Positions 25,884 through 35,287 of a stretch of DNA of 64,000 bases are shown here, one piece after another. A program made the position numbers and the translations under genes. The notes beneath the pieces are model-generated. The model searched no databases, was not told the DNA's origin, and saw only the letters and a program-made list of their open reading frames with translations. Origin of the DNA: Sphingobacterium sp. BN32 (GTDB lineage: Bacteria; Bacteroidota; Bacteroidia; Sphingobacteriales; Sphingobacteriaceae); the NCBI RefSeq assembly GCF_030503615.1, contig NZ_CP129963.1:2542001-2606000 (forward strand), given 5' to 3'. Each line of letters begins with the position of its first letter. The stretch's first letter is position 1.

Positions 25884-25945
25884 ATTTGTTTGATTAATAT
25901 GGATTATTCGATAATCCTAACAATTATATAAATCAACAAACAAAT
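25884..25945. promoter_or_regulatory. Nested palindromes between NUDIX regulator and pfkA, candidate operator
   Basis: Outer arms ATTTGTTTG (25884-25892) and CAAACAAAT (25937-25945) enclose GGATTA-TTCGA-TAATCC (25901-25917). Both pairs are perfect. The site lies just upstream of the NUDIX regulator start and in the pfkA promoter region. Confidence 0.5.
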
Positions 25946-25980
25946 TACCAAAAAAATTTAATAGTGTAAGAAATACACAT

Positions 25981-25988
25981 TATATTCG
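25981..25988 (+). promoter_or_regulatory. Near-consensus -7 element for the pfkA operon
   Basis: TATATTCG differs from TAnnTTTG at one position and lies 25 bp before the pfkA ATG. Confidence 0.4.
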
Positions 25989-26013
25989 TAAATCATAAAA
26001 ATAGAGGAACCTA

Positions 26014-26997
26014 ATGAATAACATCAGAAGAATTGGAGTTTATACTTCTGGAGGTGACGCTCCGGGTATGAACGCTGCCATTCGAGCCGTCGTCAGAACT
26101 GCATTATATCATAATTTAGAAGTTACAGGAATATACAGAGGATACGAGGGGATGATTGAGGGTGACTTTAAAAACTTAGTAAGCCGTTCGGTAAGTTCTA
26201 TCCTGCAAAAAGGTGGAACCATGCTCAAATCGGCGCGCTGTCCGGAATTCAGAACGCCGGAAGGTCGTAAGAAAGCCTACGATAATATCAAAGCGGCTAA
26301 TATAGATGCTTTAGTCGCTATAGGCGGGGACGGTACTTTTACTGGAGCTGAGATTTTTTCTAAAGAATATGACATTCCGGTAATGTGCATTCCTGGCACA
26401 ATCGACAACGACCTTTATGGTACCGATTATACCTTAGGCTTTGACACAGCAAACAATACTGTTATCGAATCAATCGATAAAATAAAAGATACTGCCGCAT
26501 CACATAATCGATTATTTTTCGTTGAAGTGATGGGTAGGGATTCGGGAAGTATTGCTCTATATGCAGGCGTAGCGGGCGGTGCTGAAGCGATTATGCTTCC
26601 AGAGAAGGATACAGCGATCGATGAACTGATCGATATGCTGGAAGTTGCGAAAGATCGTAATAAGACCTCCATGATCGTTATTGTGGCAGAGGGCGATAAA
26701 AACGGTGGAGCCTATAATGTAGCAAAACGGGTGAAAGAAAAATTTGATTTTTATGACACAAAAGTTAGTATATTAGGACATCTGCAACGTGGGGGATCAC
26801 CAAGCAGTTTCGATAGAATATTAGCAACCCGTATGGGCTATTTTGCAGTTAACGAACTGCTGCGAGGCAATACTCGAGGAACTGTAGGAATCCGAGGCAG
26901 TAAAATCACCTCAACCAGTCTAGAAGAAGCGCTTAGAAATAAGGAGTTTAAGCTAGATGAAGAACTGATAACGATTTCCGAAGTAATGAACATTTAA
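26014..26997 (+). CDS. pfkA: ATP-dependent 6-phosphofructokinase
   Basis: A 327-residue PfkA-type enzyme that phosphorylates fructose 6-phosphate to fructose 1,6-bisphosphate in glycolysis. Visible signatures: TSGGDAPGMNAAIRAVVRTA (residues 10-29, ATP binding), VAIGGDGTFTGA (about 101-112, GGDG of ATP-dependent enzymes), PGTIDNDL (catalytic Asp, about 130), and the signature LGHLQRGGSPSSFDR near residue 253. Cytoplasmic. The kinase-like gene follows after 3 bp and gap after that, so the three form an operon. Confidence 0.95.
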   Translation: MNNIRRIGVYTSGGDAPGMNAAIRAVVRTALYHNLEVTGIYRGYEGMIEGDFKNLVSRSVSSILQKGGTMLKSARCPEFRTPEGRKKAYDNIKAANIDALVAIGGDGTFTGAEIFSKEYDIPVMCIPGTIDNDLYGTDYTLGFDTANNTVIESIDKIKDTAASHNRLFFVEVMGRDSGSIALYAGVAGGAEAIMLPEKDTAIDELIDMLEVAKDRNKTSMIVIVAEGDKNGGAYNVAKRVKEKFDFYDTKVSILGHLQRGGSPSSFDRILATRMGYFAVNELLRGNTRGTVGIRGSKITSTSLEEALRNKEFKLDEELITISEVMNI

Positions 26998-27000
26998 TCT

Positions 27001-28853
<1,853 letters not shown>

Positions 28854-28878
28854 GCTTAATAAAACCTTATTAAAATAG

Positions 28879-28909
28879 AGAGGCTGTCCAATATGGACAG
28901 CCTCTTTTG
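28879..28909 (+). terminator. Terminator 1 after gap
   Basis: AGAGGCTGTCCA/TGGACAGCCTCT perfect 12-bp stem, ATA loop, then TTTT. Confidence 0.9.
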
Positions 28910-28916
28910 TATATAT

Positions 28917-28949
28917 GGACTCTGCACTGGGCGGAGTCTTTTTTTTTCT
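28917..28949 (+). terminator. Terminator 2 after gap
   Basis: GACTCTGC and GCGGAGTC stem (one mismatch) followed by nine T, 8 bp after terminator 1. Tandem terminators are unusual here. Confidence 0.8.
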
Positions 28950-29053
28950 AAAAGTGTATGCTTTCAAAGACCATCAAGAACTCTCAAACCCATTGGTATT
29001 GCAAGGAAAATACGAGAGTTCTTTAACGACACTGGTTCTGCATAAAGCCCTTT

Positions 29054-29130
29054 CAAACCCAATGTAAACCCAATACAAACCCCAATCATAACCGCTTCGA
29101 AAGGGTTATGATTGGGGTGTATATTGGGTA
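29054..29130. repeat. Palindrome with 11-bp CCCAAT periodicity, copy B
   Basis: The units AAACCCAATGT, AAACCCAATAC and AAACCCCAATC precede a perfect 14-bp inverted repeat (29080-29093 with 29104-29117), then TATATTGGGTATAC. The 399-bp gap 28854-29252 otherwise holds two gap terminators, the mnmA terminator and unassigned sequence at 28950-29050. Confidence 0.85.
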
Positions 29131-29188
29131 TACAATAACAATAACCTGTAGCATGTCCGTTGAATCCCTAAGGCTCTCCTATTGAAAA

Positions 29189-29227
29189 ACAAAAAAAGCG
29201 CTGCTACCTTTTTGGATAGCACCGCTC
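29189..29227 (-). terminator. Terminator of mnmA
   Basis: On the minus strand AGCGGTGCTATCC pairs with GGTAGCAGCGCT around AAAAA, then seven T. Confidence 0.85.
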
Positions 29228-29252
29228 TCTTTTACTACTATTGTTTACTGTC

Positions 29253-30350
29253 TTAGTTTTCTTTCATCAGGAAACCGCCACCTAACAAATCATCGCCTTC
29301 ATAGAAAACAGCAGACTGACCCGGTGCAATACCTTTTACGTTATGGGTAAAATCTACCTGCATGATATTTCCATGCTGCGTCAGAGTAGAAATAGCACCA
29401 GCATCTTTATAACGGATTTTGGTTACAGCTTCCATTGGTTCGTCGATTGAAGCATATTTCACTAAGTTGATATCGCGTACGAATGCTTGCGAACGCTCCA
29501 ATTCATGTTCCTCCCCTAGCATAACGGAGTTGCTTTCTGGTAAGATCTGGATAACGAACATGGGTTTCCCCAATGCAATACCTAAGCCTCTACGTTGCCC
29601 GATAGTGAAATATGGATATCCGATGTGTTGACCTACGACCGTACCGTCGGATAGAATAAAGTTTCCAGGGCCAATCTCTTGATCCAAGTTTGGCTTTTTA
29701 TGTCTTAAGAATGAACGGTAATCGTTATCCGGTACAAAGCAGATTTCATAGCTTTCTGATTTGTTTGCAATTTCATGTTGTCCCATTTCTAAAGCCATCT
29801 GACGGATCTCGGCCTTCGTAAAACTTCCTAACGGAAACTGCGTACGTGCAAGGTTCTCCTGCGATACGCCCCACAATACATAGGACTGATCCTTATTTTC
29901 ATCCCTACCTTTAGAGATAACATAGCGACCATTATCGTGCAGACGGATGTTTGCATAGTGTCCGGTTGCAATAAATTCGCAATCCAACTTGTTAGCACGC
30001 TTTATTAATGCTTCCCATTTGATATGGGTATTACATAACACACAAGGGTTTGGCGTTCTTCCTGCGATATACTCATCTACGAAGTTATCAATAACATAAT
30101 CACCGAATTCGTCGCGGATATCTAGAATATAATGAGGAAAACCGTAGTTTACGGCTAAGGTTCTGGCGTCGTTAATACTATCTAAGCTACAGCATCCAGT
30201 TTCCTTTGAAGAGCCTCCTGAACTAGCATAATCCCATGTTTTCATCGTTATACCGATGACCTCATAGCCTTGTTCATGAAGCATAACCGCCGCTACCGAG
30301 CTATCCACCCCGCCACTCATGGCTACCAAAACTCTTCCTTTTTTACTCAT
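29253..30350 (-). CDS. mnmA: tRNA-specific 2-thiouridylase MnmA
   Basis: A 365-residue enzyme that makes 2-thiouridine at the wobble position of tRNA for Lys, Glu and Gln. The PP-loop is AMSGGVDSSVAAVML (about 9-23). The two catalytic cysteines appear in NPCVLCNTHIKW (about residues 101-104) and YEICFVPDNDYRSFL (about 206). C-terminal KGIAPGQSAVFY is typical. It sits next to tRNA genes, but on the opposite strand. A TATCTTTG promoter lies at 30375-30368 on the minus strand. Confidence 0.95.
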   Translation of the reverse strand: MSKKGRVLVAMSGGVDSSVAAVMLHEQGYEVIGITMKTWDYASSGGSSKETGCCSLDSINDARTLAVNYGFPHYILDIRDEFGDYVIDNFVDEYIAGRTPNPCVLCNTHIKWEALIKRANKLDCEFIATGHYANIRLHDNGRYVISKGRDENKDQSYVLWGVSQENLARTQFPLGSFTKAEIRQMALEMGQHEIANKSESYEICFVPDNDYRSFLRHKKPNLDQEIGPGNFILSDGTVVGQHIGYPYFTIGQRRGLGIALGKPMFVIQILPESNSVMLGEEHELERSQAFVRDINLVKYASIDEPMEAVTKIRYKDAGAISTLTQHGNIMQVDFTHNVKGIAPGQSAVFYEGDDLLGGGFLMKEN

Positions 30351-30367
30351 ACTATTTTATTGAAGTG

Positions 30368-30375
30368 CAAAGATA
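30368..30375 (-). promoter_or_regulatory. TAnnTTTG promoter element for mnmA
   Basis: Minus-strand TATCTTTG, exact consensus, 17 bp before the mnmA ATG. Confidence 0.6.
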
Positions 30376-30494
30376 CCGTAAAATGGGGAATACCAATGTT
30401 TATTTGATGTAATTTTATCTCAATCAAAATCAACCATTTGCTAAAAAGGTTTAAAAATATTAGTGCAAAAGTTTTAGAATTCGAAAAAAGACGG

Positions 30495-30502
30495 TACATT
30501 TG
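30495..30502 (+). promoter_or_regulatory. TAnnTTTG promoter element for the tRNA-Phe pair
   Basis: TACATTTG, exact consensus; a TTTT at 30472-30475 lies 19 bp upstream and could serve as the -33 element. The first tRNA begins 33 bp downstream. Confidence 0.6.
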
Positions 30503-30535
30503 CAACGCAAGTTCGGTAACGGAAGTGCAATAAAA

Positions 30536-30608
30536 GGTGCCATAGCTCAGTTGGTAGAGCAAAGGACTGAAAATCCTTGTGTCGCTGGTTCGAATCCAGC
30601 TGGCACCA
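30536..30608 (+). tRNA. tRNA-Phe (GAA), copy 1
   Basis: Cloverleaf with acceptor GGTGCC/GGCACC, D arm GCTCAGTTGGTAGAGC, anticodon loop CTGAAAA (anticodon GAA) and T arm CTGGTTCGAATCCAG. The discriminator is A73, followed by an encoded CCA (30609-30611). Confidence 0.96.
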
Positions 30609-30652
30609 CCAAAAATCTGACAAGTAACAGATTCCAAACAAAAACTTGAAAA

Positions 30653-30725
30653 GGTGCCATAGCTCAGTTGGTAGAGCAAAGGACTGAAAATCCTTGTGTC
30701 GCTGGTTCGAATCCAGCTGGCACCA
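30653..30725 (+). tRNA. tRNA-Phe (GAA), copy 2
   Basis: Identical over all 73 bases to copy 1, 44 bp downstream. After the discriminator the sequence is CAG, so CCA is not encoded and must be added. A terminator follows at once, so the two are probably one transcript. Confidence 0.96.
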
Positions 30726-30730
30726 CAGAA

Positions 30731-30761
30731 AACCCCAATCTTATCCGATTGGGTTTTTTTT
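30731..30761 (+). terminator. Terminator after the tRNA-Phe pair
   Basis: CCCAATC/GATTGGG stem (30734-30740 with 30747-30753), TTATCC loop, then eight T. Confidence 0.9.
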
Positions 30762-30786
30762 ATGCCTTTTTGCCTATCTTGGCTTT

Positions 30787-32196
30787 ATGAAACGTCTCCT
30801 AACCCTACTTTTTCTTGTTACCTTTCAACTTCATGCGCAAAATTCGAAGCCCAATATCGTTTTCATCCTTGCCGATGACTTAGGAATTGGCGACTTAGGC
30901 AGTTATAAACAGCAAAAAATCAGCACACCGAATCTAGATAAACTCGCAGCTTCGGGCATGCGCTTTACCCAATTCTATGCTGGCACATCGGTATGTGCCC
31001 CATCGAGATCAGCATTATTGACCGGTCAGCACACTGGACACACCCATATCCGTGGGAATAAGGAAATAGAACCCGAGGGTCAGGAACCGCTAGCAGATAG
31101 CATCCGTACCATCGCCATGATATTACAAGAACAAGGCTACAGCACCGGTGCTTTTGGCAAATGGGGTTTGGGGATGGCTGGCAGCAGTGGCGACCCCAAT
31201 CGCAAGGGTTTTGACGAATTTTTCGGCTATAATTGCCAGCGACAATCGCATCGTTACTATCCCACACATTTGTGGTATAACAATCAGCGCGTAGAGTTGA
31301 AGGGCAATGACTTATCAAAAAAGGCCGTCTATGCGCCTGCATTGATTCAGGAACAAACCCTAGCTTTTATCGACCGCAACAAGGAGCAGCCCTTTTTCCT
31401 ATTCGTTCCTACGGTCCTCCCCCATGCCGAGCTAGCGGGTCCGGAAGATGAGTTTTATAAAAAATATGAGCATGCCTTTGAAGAAAAAGCACATCATGGC
31501 AATGATTATGGCCCTAAAGCAACCATCGCGGGCTATGCCTCCGTTGAAAAACCTAGAGCAACCTATGCAGCTATGGTTAGTCGTATGGATCATTATGTCG
31601 GGGAGATCATTGACAAGCTAGACCGATTAGGTCTTTTAGAGAATACCATTATTATATTCAGCAGCGACAATGGCGCACATCGTGAAGGTGGCGCAGATCC
31701 CGACTTTTTCAACAGCACGGCTGGTTTTCGAGGCTATAAGCGAGATCTATACGAGGGCGGCATCCGCACCCCCTTATTGGTTAGTTGGAAGGGCCACATA
31801 CCTGCCGGGACAACGACCGAACATATCGGGGCATTCTGGGATATCCTGCCGACGGTCCAGGACTTAACGAAACACGGCATAAGGGAGCAAACCGACGGCA
31901 TCTCCTTACTTCCTTCCTTGCTAAATCAGGGTAAACAACAAAAGCACAAACATCTATATTGGGAATTTCATGAGGATGGCGGTCGCCAAGCTGTCCGATA
32001 TAAAAATTATAAATTGATTAAATTCAGAGTTAAGGACCCAGAAAATAGTTATTACGAGTTATATGATTTAAAGAGGGACCCTCAGGAAACGAAACCCGTG
32101 CAAAACACTAAACTGGCTAAAAAGATGTTAAAGCTGATTGAAGAGCAGCATAGCGAGAGCGAAATATTCCCATTATTGAAGAAAAATACCCAATGA
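30787..32196 (+). CDS. Exported arylsulfatase family S1 enzyme
   Basis: A 469-residue sulfatase starting at the ATG at 30787; the longer frame from 30694 runs through the tRNA gene and is wrong. Signal peptide to about HAQ (18), then KPNIVFILADDLGIGDLG with the metal Asp pair. The formylglycine signature CAPSR begins at Cys70, so activation needs a formylglycine-generating enzyme encoded elsewhere. FFLFVPTVLPHAE, IIFSSDNGAH and ELYDLKRDPQET are also typical. It hydrolyses sulfate esters, probably of glycans. A near-consensus TATCTTGG lies only 4 bp before the ATG, so the message may be leaderless. Confidence 0.93.
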   Translation: MKRLLTLLFLVTFQLHAQNSKPNIVFILADDLGIGDLGSYKQQKISTPNLDKLAASGMRFTQFYAGTSVCAPSRSALLTGQHTGHTHIRGNKEIEPEGQEPLADSIRTIAMILQEQGYSTGAFGKWGLGMAGSSGDPNRKGFDEFFGYNCQRQSHRYYPTHLWYNNQRVELKGNDLSKKAVYAPALIQEQTLAFIDRNKEQPFFLFVPTVLPHAELAGPEDEFYKKYEHAFEEKAHHGNDYGPKATIAGYASVEKPRATYAAMVSRMDHYVGEIIDKLDRLGLLENTIIIFSSDNGAHREGGADPDFFNSTAGFRGYKRDLYEGGIRTPLLVSWKGHIPAGTTTEHIGAFWDILPTVQDLTKHGIREQTDGISLLPSLLNQGKQQKHKHLYWEFHEDGGRQAVRYKNYKLIKFRVKDPENSYYELYDLKRDPQETKPVQNTKLAKKMLKLIEEQHSESEIFPLLKKNTQ

Positions 32197-32294
32197 TAGG
32201 TATTTCGGAAGGCTTAGGATTTAGGTAACTTAGAACTCAATATACGGTAAGAAGGCCCTTCTTCTTTAGACCAAGGTACTCAAGATCGAATAGT

Positions 32295-32302
32295 TAAATT
32301 TG
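32295..32302 (+). promoter_or_regulatory. TAnnTTTG promoter element of a candidate small RNA
   Basis: TAAATTTG, exact consensus, in the sulfatase downstream spacer. Expected transcription start about 32308. Confidence 0.5.
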
Positions 32303-32304
32303 GT

Positions 32305-32394
32305 AAACAGCCTGACGCAAGGCTTGTTTCATGTTGACCCGCTCGGGTATTAGTTTTATAGGGATGGCTAGTCAAATCAACTAGCCATTTTTTG
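32305..32394 (+). ncRNA. Candidate small RNA with three hairpins
   Basis: An approximately 88-nt unit with hairpin 1 AGCCT-AGGCT (32309-32324, extendable outwards to AAACA/TTGTTT with one bulge), hairpin 2 ACCC-GCTC-GGGT (32337-32348), and a perfect terminal hairpin ATGGCTAGT/ACTAGCCAT (32364-32388) with a T run. There is no ORF inside. No known RNA family was recognised. The 405-bp gap 32197-32601 also contains AAGAAGG/CCTTCTT at 32249-32263 and the small gene below. Confidence 0.5.
32364..32394 (+). terminator. Intrinsic terminator of the candidate small RNA
   Basis: Perfect 9-bp stem ATGGCTAGT/ACTAGCCAT with a 7-nt loop, followed by TTTTTT. Confidence 0.88.
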
Positions 32395-32452
32395 TCTTAA
32401 TCAATCCCGGCAAAATCTTTCAAACTTGTCGAAGGATTGAAAATTTTGTCGC

Positions 32453-32569
32453 CTACAAATATCCTAAAAGGTAATAGATAATAATAAAGACAATGATGGT
32501 TCCGAAACATCCTAAGCCCATCTTTTTGGCTCCCCATCCTGCAATTAATGCTCTAAAGAATTTGTTCAT
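32453..32569 (-). CDS. Small single-helix membrane protein (38 aa)
   Basis: ATG at 32569 to TAG at 32453 encodes 38 residues: a basic N-terminus (MNKFFRALIAGWGAKKMG), GCFGTI, and then a hydrophobic helix VFIIIYYLLGYL. The form (short amphipathic start, GWGAKK motif, single C-terminal transmembrane segment) fits the small conserved membrane proteins found in Bacteroidota; I recall similar sequences but cannot cite one. It lies 32 bp downstream of the exonuclease gene start, on the other side of its promoter region. Confidence 0.65.
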   Translation of the reverse strand: MNKFFRALIAGWGAKKMGLGCFGTIIVFIIIYYLLGYL

Positions 32570-32601
32570 ATAGCTTTCCTATTATTGTTAGTATTTATTA
32601 A

Positions 32602-33573
32602 CTAACAATAATCAGGTCTATATGTTTGCTCGAATATGTCGCGAATTATTAAATTTTCTGACAAATGTGCATGCAGCTGACGACCGTCGCCATGTAAGGT
32701 CCAGATTGCCTTAGGTTTAACAGCACTAACAAAGGTCAATATATCTTCCCAATCCACATGGTCCGAGAGATATAAACTAATATCATTACTAGCCTGTAAT
32801 CTTGCCCAACCCGACGCAAACACACGTACCACGTTTTTTGCCCGTCTATAGCTATTGAAGGTTAATGGCGGCACTAAATATACCTTGTTTTTTTCATCCC
32901 CTTTCATCGACTTCCTGTTGTATAATGCATATTTCATCGGGAAATTTGCATAGCTATCGTATACGCGATGAAGCGGCAGCATGCTATGATGCACCAGGAT
33001 TTCACGTTCGGGAAGATAAAGGTTCATCAAGGCGGTAATGCGCTGTGCCTTTCCGAGCGAGTAACAACCCAGCATGATATTGCTTGGGACATCCAATTTC
33101 AATATCTCCTCTTTTGGATCCGGATGCTTCACATTCGGATCAGCGAAGGTGGTCTCGGTTATCAATACATCCGCTTCCATGATCTTGATGGGCTCACAAG
33201 TCGGATCCTCCTGCAGTTTATAATCGCCGGTATAGAGGTATCTAACGCCTTTGTAAACCATCAGTATCTGTGCGGAACCCAATATATGCCCGGCAGGAAT
33301 AAATACAATCTCTACCCCATTGATATTGAAGCCCTCTTCGAAGGCAAAAACACGGTAGGATTGTATTGGTTGTTTTGGATAACGGACCTGCATAAAAGCC
33401 GCTGTGGCTTTAGTGCAGTAGATTTCCCGATGCCCGGGACTTGCATGGTCGCCATGCGCATGGGATACCACCGCTCGTTGCACTGGGTACAGGGGATCTA
33501 CATAAAAGTCGCCATAAGCACAGTAGTAACCTTTATCTCTTTTTACTAGAAAATCTTCAATTATTTCAGCCAT
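32602..33573 (-). CDS. MBL-fold exonuclease of the DNA-ligase-associated type
   Basis: A 323-residue metallo-beta-lactamase-fold protein. The metal motif HAHGDH sits about residues 38-43; later ligands are in PAGHILGSAQ, YTGDYK and LSDHVDW. The length and the GWARLQASNDISLYLSDH segment match the putative exonuclease found with ATP-dependent DNA ligases in bacterial repair operons. No ligase or helicase partner is in the window, so the association may be lost or distant. It follows coaE by 4 bp and probably shares its transcript. Confidence 0.8.
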   Translation of the reverse strand: MAEIIEDFLVKRDKGYYCAYGDFYVDPLYPVQRAVVSHAHGDHASPGHREIYCTKATAAFMQVRYPKQPIQSYRVFAFEEGFNINGVEIVFIPAGHILGSAQILMVYKGVRYLYTGDYKLQEDPTCEPIKIMEADVLITETTFADPNVKHPDPKEEILKLDVPSNIMLGCYSLGKAQRITALMNLYLPEREILVHHSMLPLHRVYDSYANFPMKYALYNRKSMKGDEKNKVYLVPPLTFNSYRRAKNVVRVFASGWARLQASNDISLYLSDHVDWEDILTFVSAVKPKAIWTLHGDGRQLHAHLSENLIIRDIFEQTYRPDYC

Positions 33574-33577
33574 ACAG

Positions 33578-34168
33578 CTATTTACTCGATAAGAATTGTT
33601 GATGAAGCGACATCACTTGTTCGATTAAGCTGTGCTGATCATCGTTAAATATAATAAAGTCGGCCAATGCCTCCTTTTCCTTTTCCGGCATCTGTTTGCT
33701 CATTCTGTGACGAACTTCTTCCTCGCTCACCTTGTCGCGCTCCATCACGCGTTGTATGCGAACATCCTCAGGCGAGCTGACAAGAATACAGTAGTCTAAG
33801 CTTTTGTAAGAGCCGCTCTCGAATAATAAAGCCGCTTCTTTTAAGCTGTAAGGACCTTGTTGTGCTGCTGCCCAATCTTCCGCGGCCTTAATCACCGCAG
33901 GATGCACGATGGCATTCAGTTTTTTGAGTTCTGCCTCATCCTTAAAAACACGGGATGACAACCAAACACGGTTTAGAGAACCATCTTCGAAGTAAACCTC
34001 TTCACCAAAAGTCTCAATCAGCGCTTTCCTAACATCATCACTTTTGATCATGATGTCCTTTGCTTCCTTGTCCGCGTCATAGGTTGCTATACCAAGAACT
34101 TTAAAAAGCTTCGTTACAATGCTCTTGCCGACACCTATGCCACCGGTAATTCCAATCTTTAATCCCAT
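33578..34168 (-). CDS. coaE: Dephospho-CoA kinase
   Basis: A 196-residue enzyme of the last CoA step, phosphorylating the ribose 3'-OH of dephospho-CoA. The P-loop GITGGIGVGKS is at residues 5-15. I start at ATG 34168, one base after the ybbR stop, because the upstream in-frame ATG at 34195 would overlap ybbR and adds non-conserved residues. LLFESGSYKSLDYCILVSSP and MERDKVSEEEVRHRM are further CoaE marks. It is in line with ybbR. Confidence 0.92.
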   Translation of the reverse strand: MGLKIGITGGIGVGKSIVTKLFKVLGIATYDADKEAKDIMIKSDDVRKALIETFGEEVYFEDGSLNRVWLSSRVFKDEAELKKLNAIVHPAVIKAAEDWAAAQQGPYSLKEAALLFESGSYKSLDYCILVSSPEDVRIQRVMERDKVSEEEVRHRMSKQMPEKEKEALADFIIFNDDQHSLIEQVMSLHQQFLSSK

Positions 34169-34169
34169 C

Positions 34170-35117
34170 TTATTTTCGAACAAAGAAATCAACATTTTGA
34201 GGTTCTATACTCAGCACCTGACAGAATTCAGGAACCTTAGTTAGGATGACCGGTAGGCTCTCTACACTATGATCCTTCCAGGCCTCTAAATCTACCACGG
34301 CTTCAAAATCTCGAGATGTCCATTTATTATAGTCTTTTACCGCAACGAGAATCGTTGCTTTCACCTTACCTGGCAGGATGCGAACAGAGGTGTATTGCTT
34401 TCCATTCTCCACCTTTATCGGTAATTCGATCACCTTCTCCGTGATTTCTCCAACAGGAATGACAATCTCAGAGAATGTTGGATAAATGGTAATATTGGTC
34501 CGCTGCTGCTTATTTAGATAAGCAACCGTACGGACATCCGTATTGACATCTTTTCCTTTGATGGTATCCGTCTCTAAGTATTCAATGCTGGCAACATCTT
34601 CTAAAGGTCCAGTGATGGTAACATATTCAGGGCTAGCTTTGGTTGCACCAATGATGCCATATTGTTTCTGAAAAGTTAGACTATGCACCGCCTTAACAGG
34701 TACCTTGCGCTGGGTTTGTTTAGAGAAATCGAAGTAAAGGGTATCGGGAGATACAGCAACAACCTGCTCCTCCTGGCGAAACTGCCTGTTGATAAAGCCG
34801 ATCTGACTTCCAAAAACAATAAAGTTTCTGGTTTTCAATCCGCTCAAATCTACTTGTATCTTTGCCGTATCGGGACGAATACGCTCCATCAGGACTTTCC
34901 ATCCCGTCATCTTCAATTTAACCGTAACAGTGTCTGATTGCAGGGGGTGAAAGGCTTTGTTTTCCGGCAGATTCACGTAGGACATGCTCGCCTTCTTTGA
35001 AAAGGTGTAGTCGCTAGAGATAGCAAATAGTGTCCACGCTAGAAATGAAATAAGAATGCATCGTAAAAAAATAGATAATTTACGTCTTTGCACTTTACTG
35101 ATTCGCCTCATCGCCAT
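34170..35117 (-). CDS. YbbR/CdaR-domain membrane-anchored protein
   Basis: A 315-residue protein with a single N-terminal anchor (FLRCILISFLAWTLFAIS) and an extracytoplasmic part made of YbbR-type beta repeats. In Firmicutes the homologue CdaR controls a diadenylate cyclase; a similar role here is not established. A TACATTTG promoter lies at 35129-35122. Its expected start of transcription is at or after the first ATG (35117), so the third codon (ATG 35111) may be the true start. It precedes coaE by 1 bp. Confidence 0.83.
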   Translation of the reverse strand: MAMRRISKVQRRKLSIFLRCILISFLAWTLFAISSDYTFSKKASMSYVNLPENKAFHPLQSDTVTVKLKMTGWKVLMERIRPDTAKIQVDLSGLKTRNFIVFGSQIGFINRQFRQEEQVVAVSPDTLYFDFSKQTQRKVPVKAVHSLTFQKQYGIIGATKASPEYVTITGPLEDVASIEYLETDTIKGKDVNTDVRTVAYLNKQQRTNITIYPTFSEIVIPVGEITEKVIELPIKVENGKQYTSVRILPGKVKATILVAVKDYNKWTSRDFEAVVDLEAWKDHSVESLPVILTKVPEFCQVLSIEPQNVDFFVRK

Positions 35118-35121
35118 TTTA

Positions 35122-35129
35122 CAAATGTA
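35122..35129 (-). promoter_or_regulatory. TAnnTTTG promoter element for ybbR-coaE
   Basis: Minus-strand TACATTTG, exact consensus, ending 5 bp before the first ATG of ybbR. It shows that ybbR can be transcribed without the distant yajC genes. Confidence 0.55.
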
Positions 35130-35242
35130 CTATTTTGAATCTAAAAATCACATCGTTGGACTATCGTCCGATTACCGTAAAAAAAGCACTTTGATAGGCA
35201 AAAAGTTCCCTACCCTCAGCATCATATTGATAAAATAATATG

Positions 35243-35250
35243 TAACTTTG
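35243..35250 (+). promoter_or_regulatory. TAnnTTTG promoter element for purL
   Basis: TAACTTTG, exact consensus, 37 bp before the purL ATG. Confidence 0.6.
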
Positions 35251-35287
35251 TGCTTTAATTGAAGGACGTTCAAAATTCACTTTCATA

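Noticed and set aside
30347..30679. 110-codon minus-strand frame across the first tRNA-Phe
   Set aside because: Its coding is read from the tRNA gene and overlaps the second; internal repetition in the protein mirrors the two tRNA copies.
30694..30786. Extended N-terminus for the sulfatase
   Set aside because: The extra 31 codons are read from the second tRNA-Phe and the terminator; the signal peptide starts at ATG 30787.
32197..32394. Known riboswitch (c-di-GMP-like, from GACGCAAGGC)
   Set aside because: The short resemblance is not backed by the rest of the c-di-GMP aptamer, and no gene follows on the same strand.
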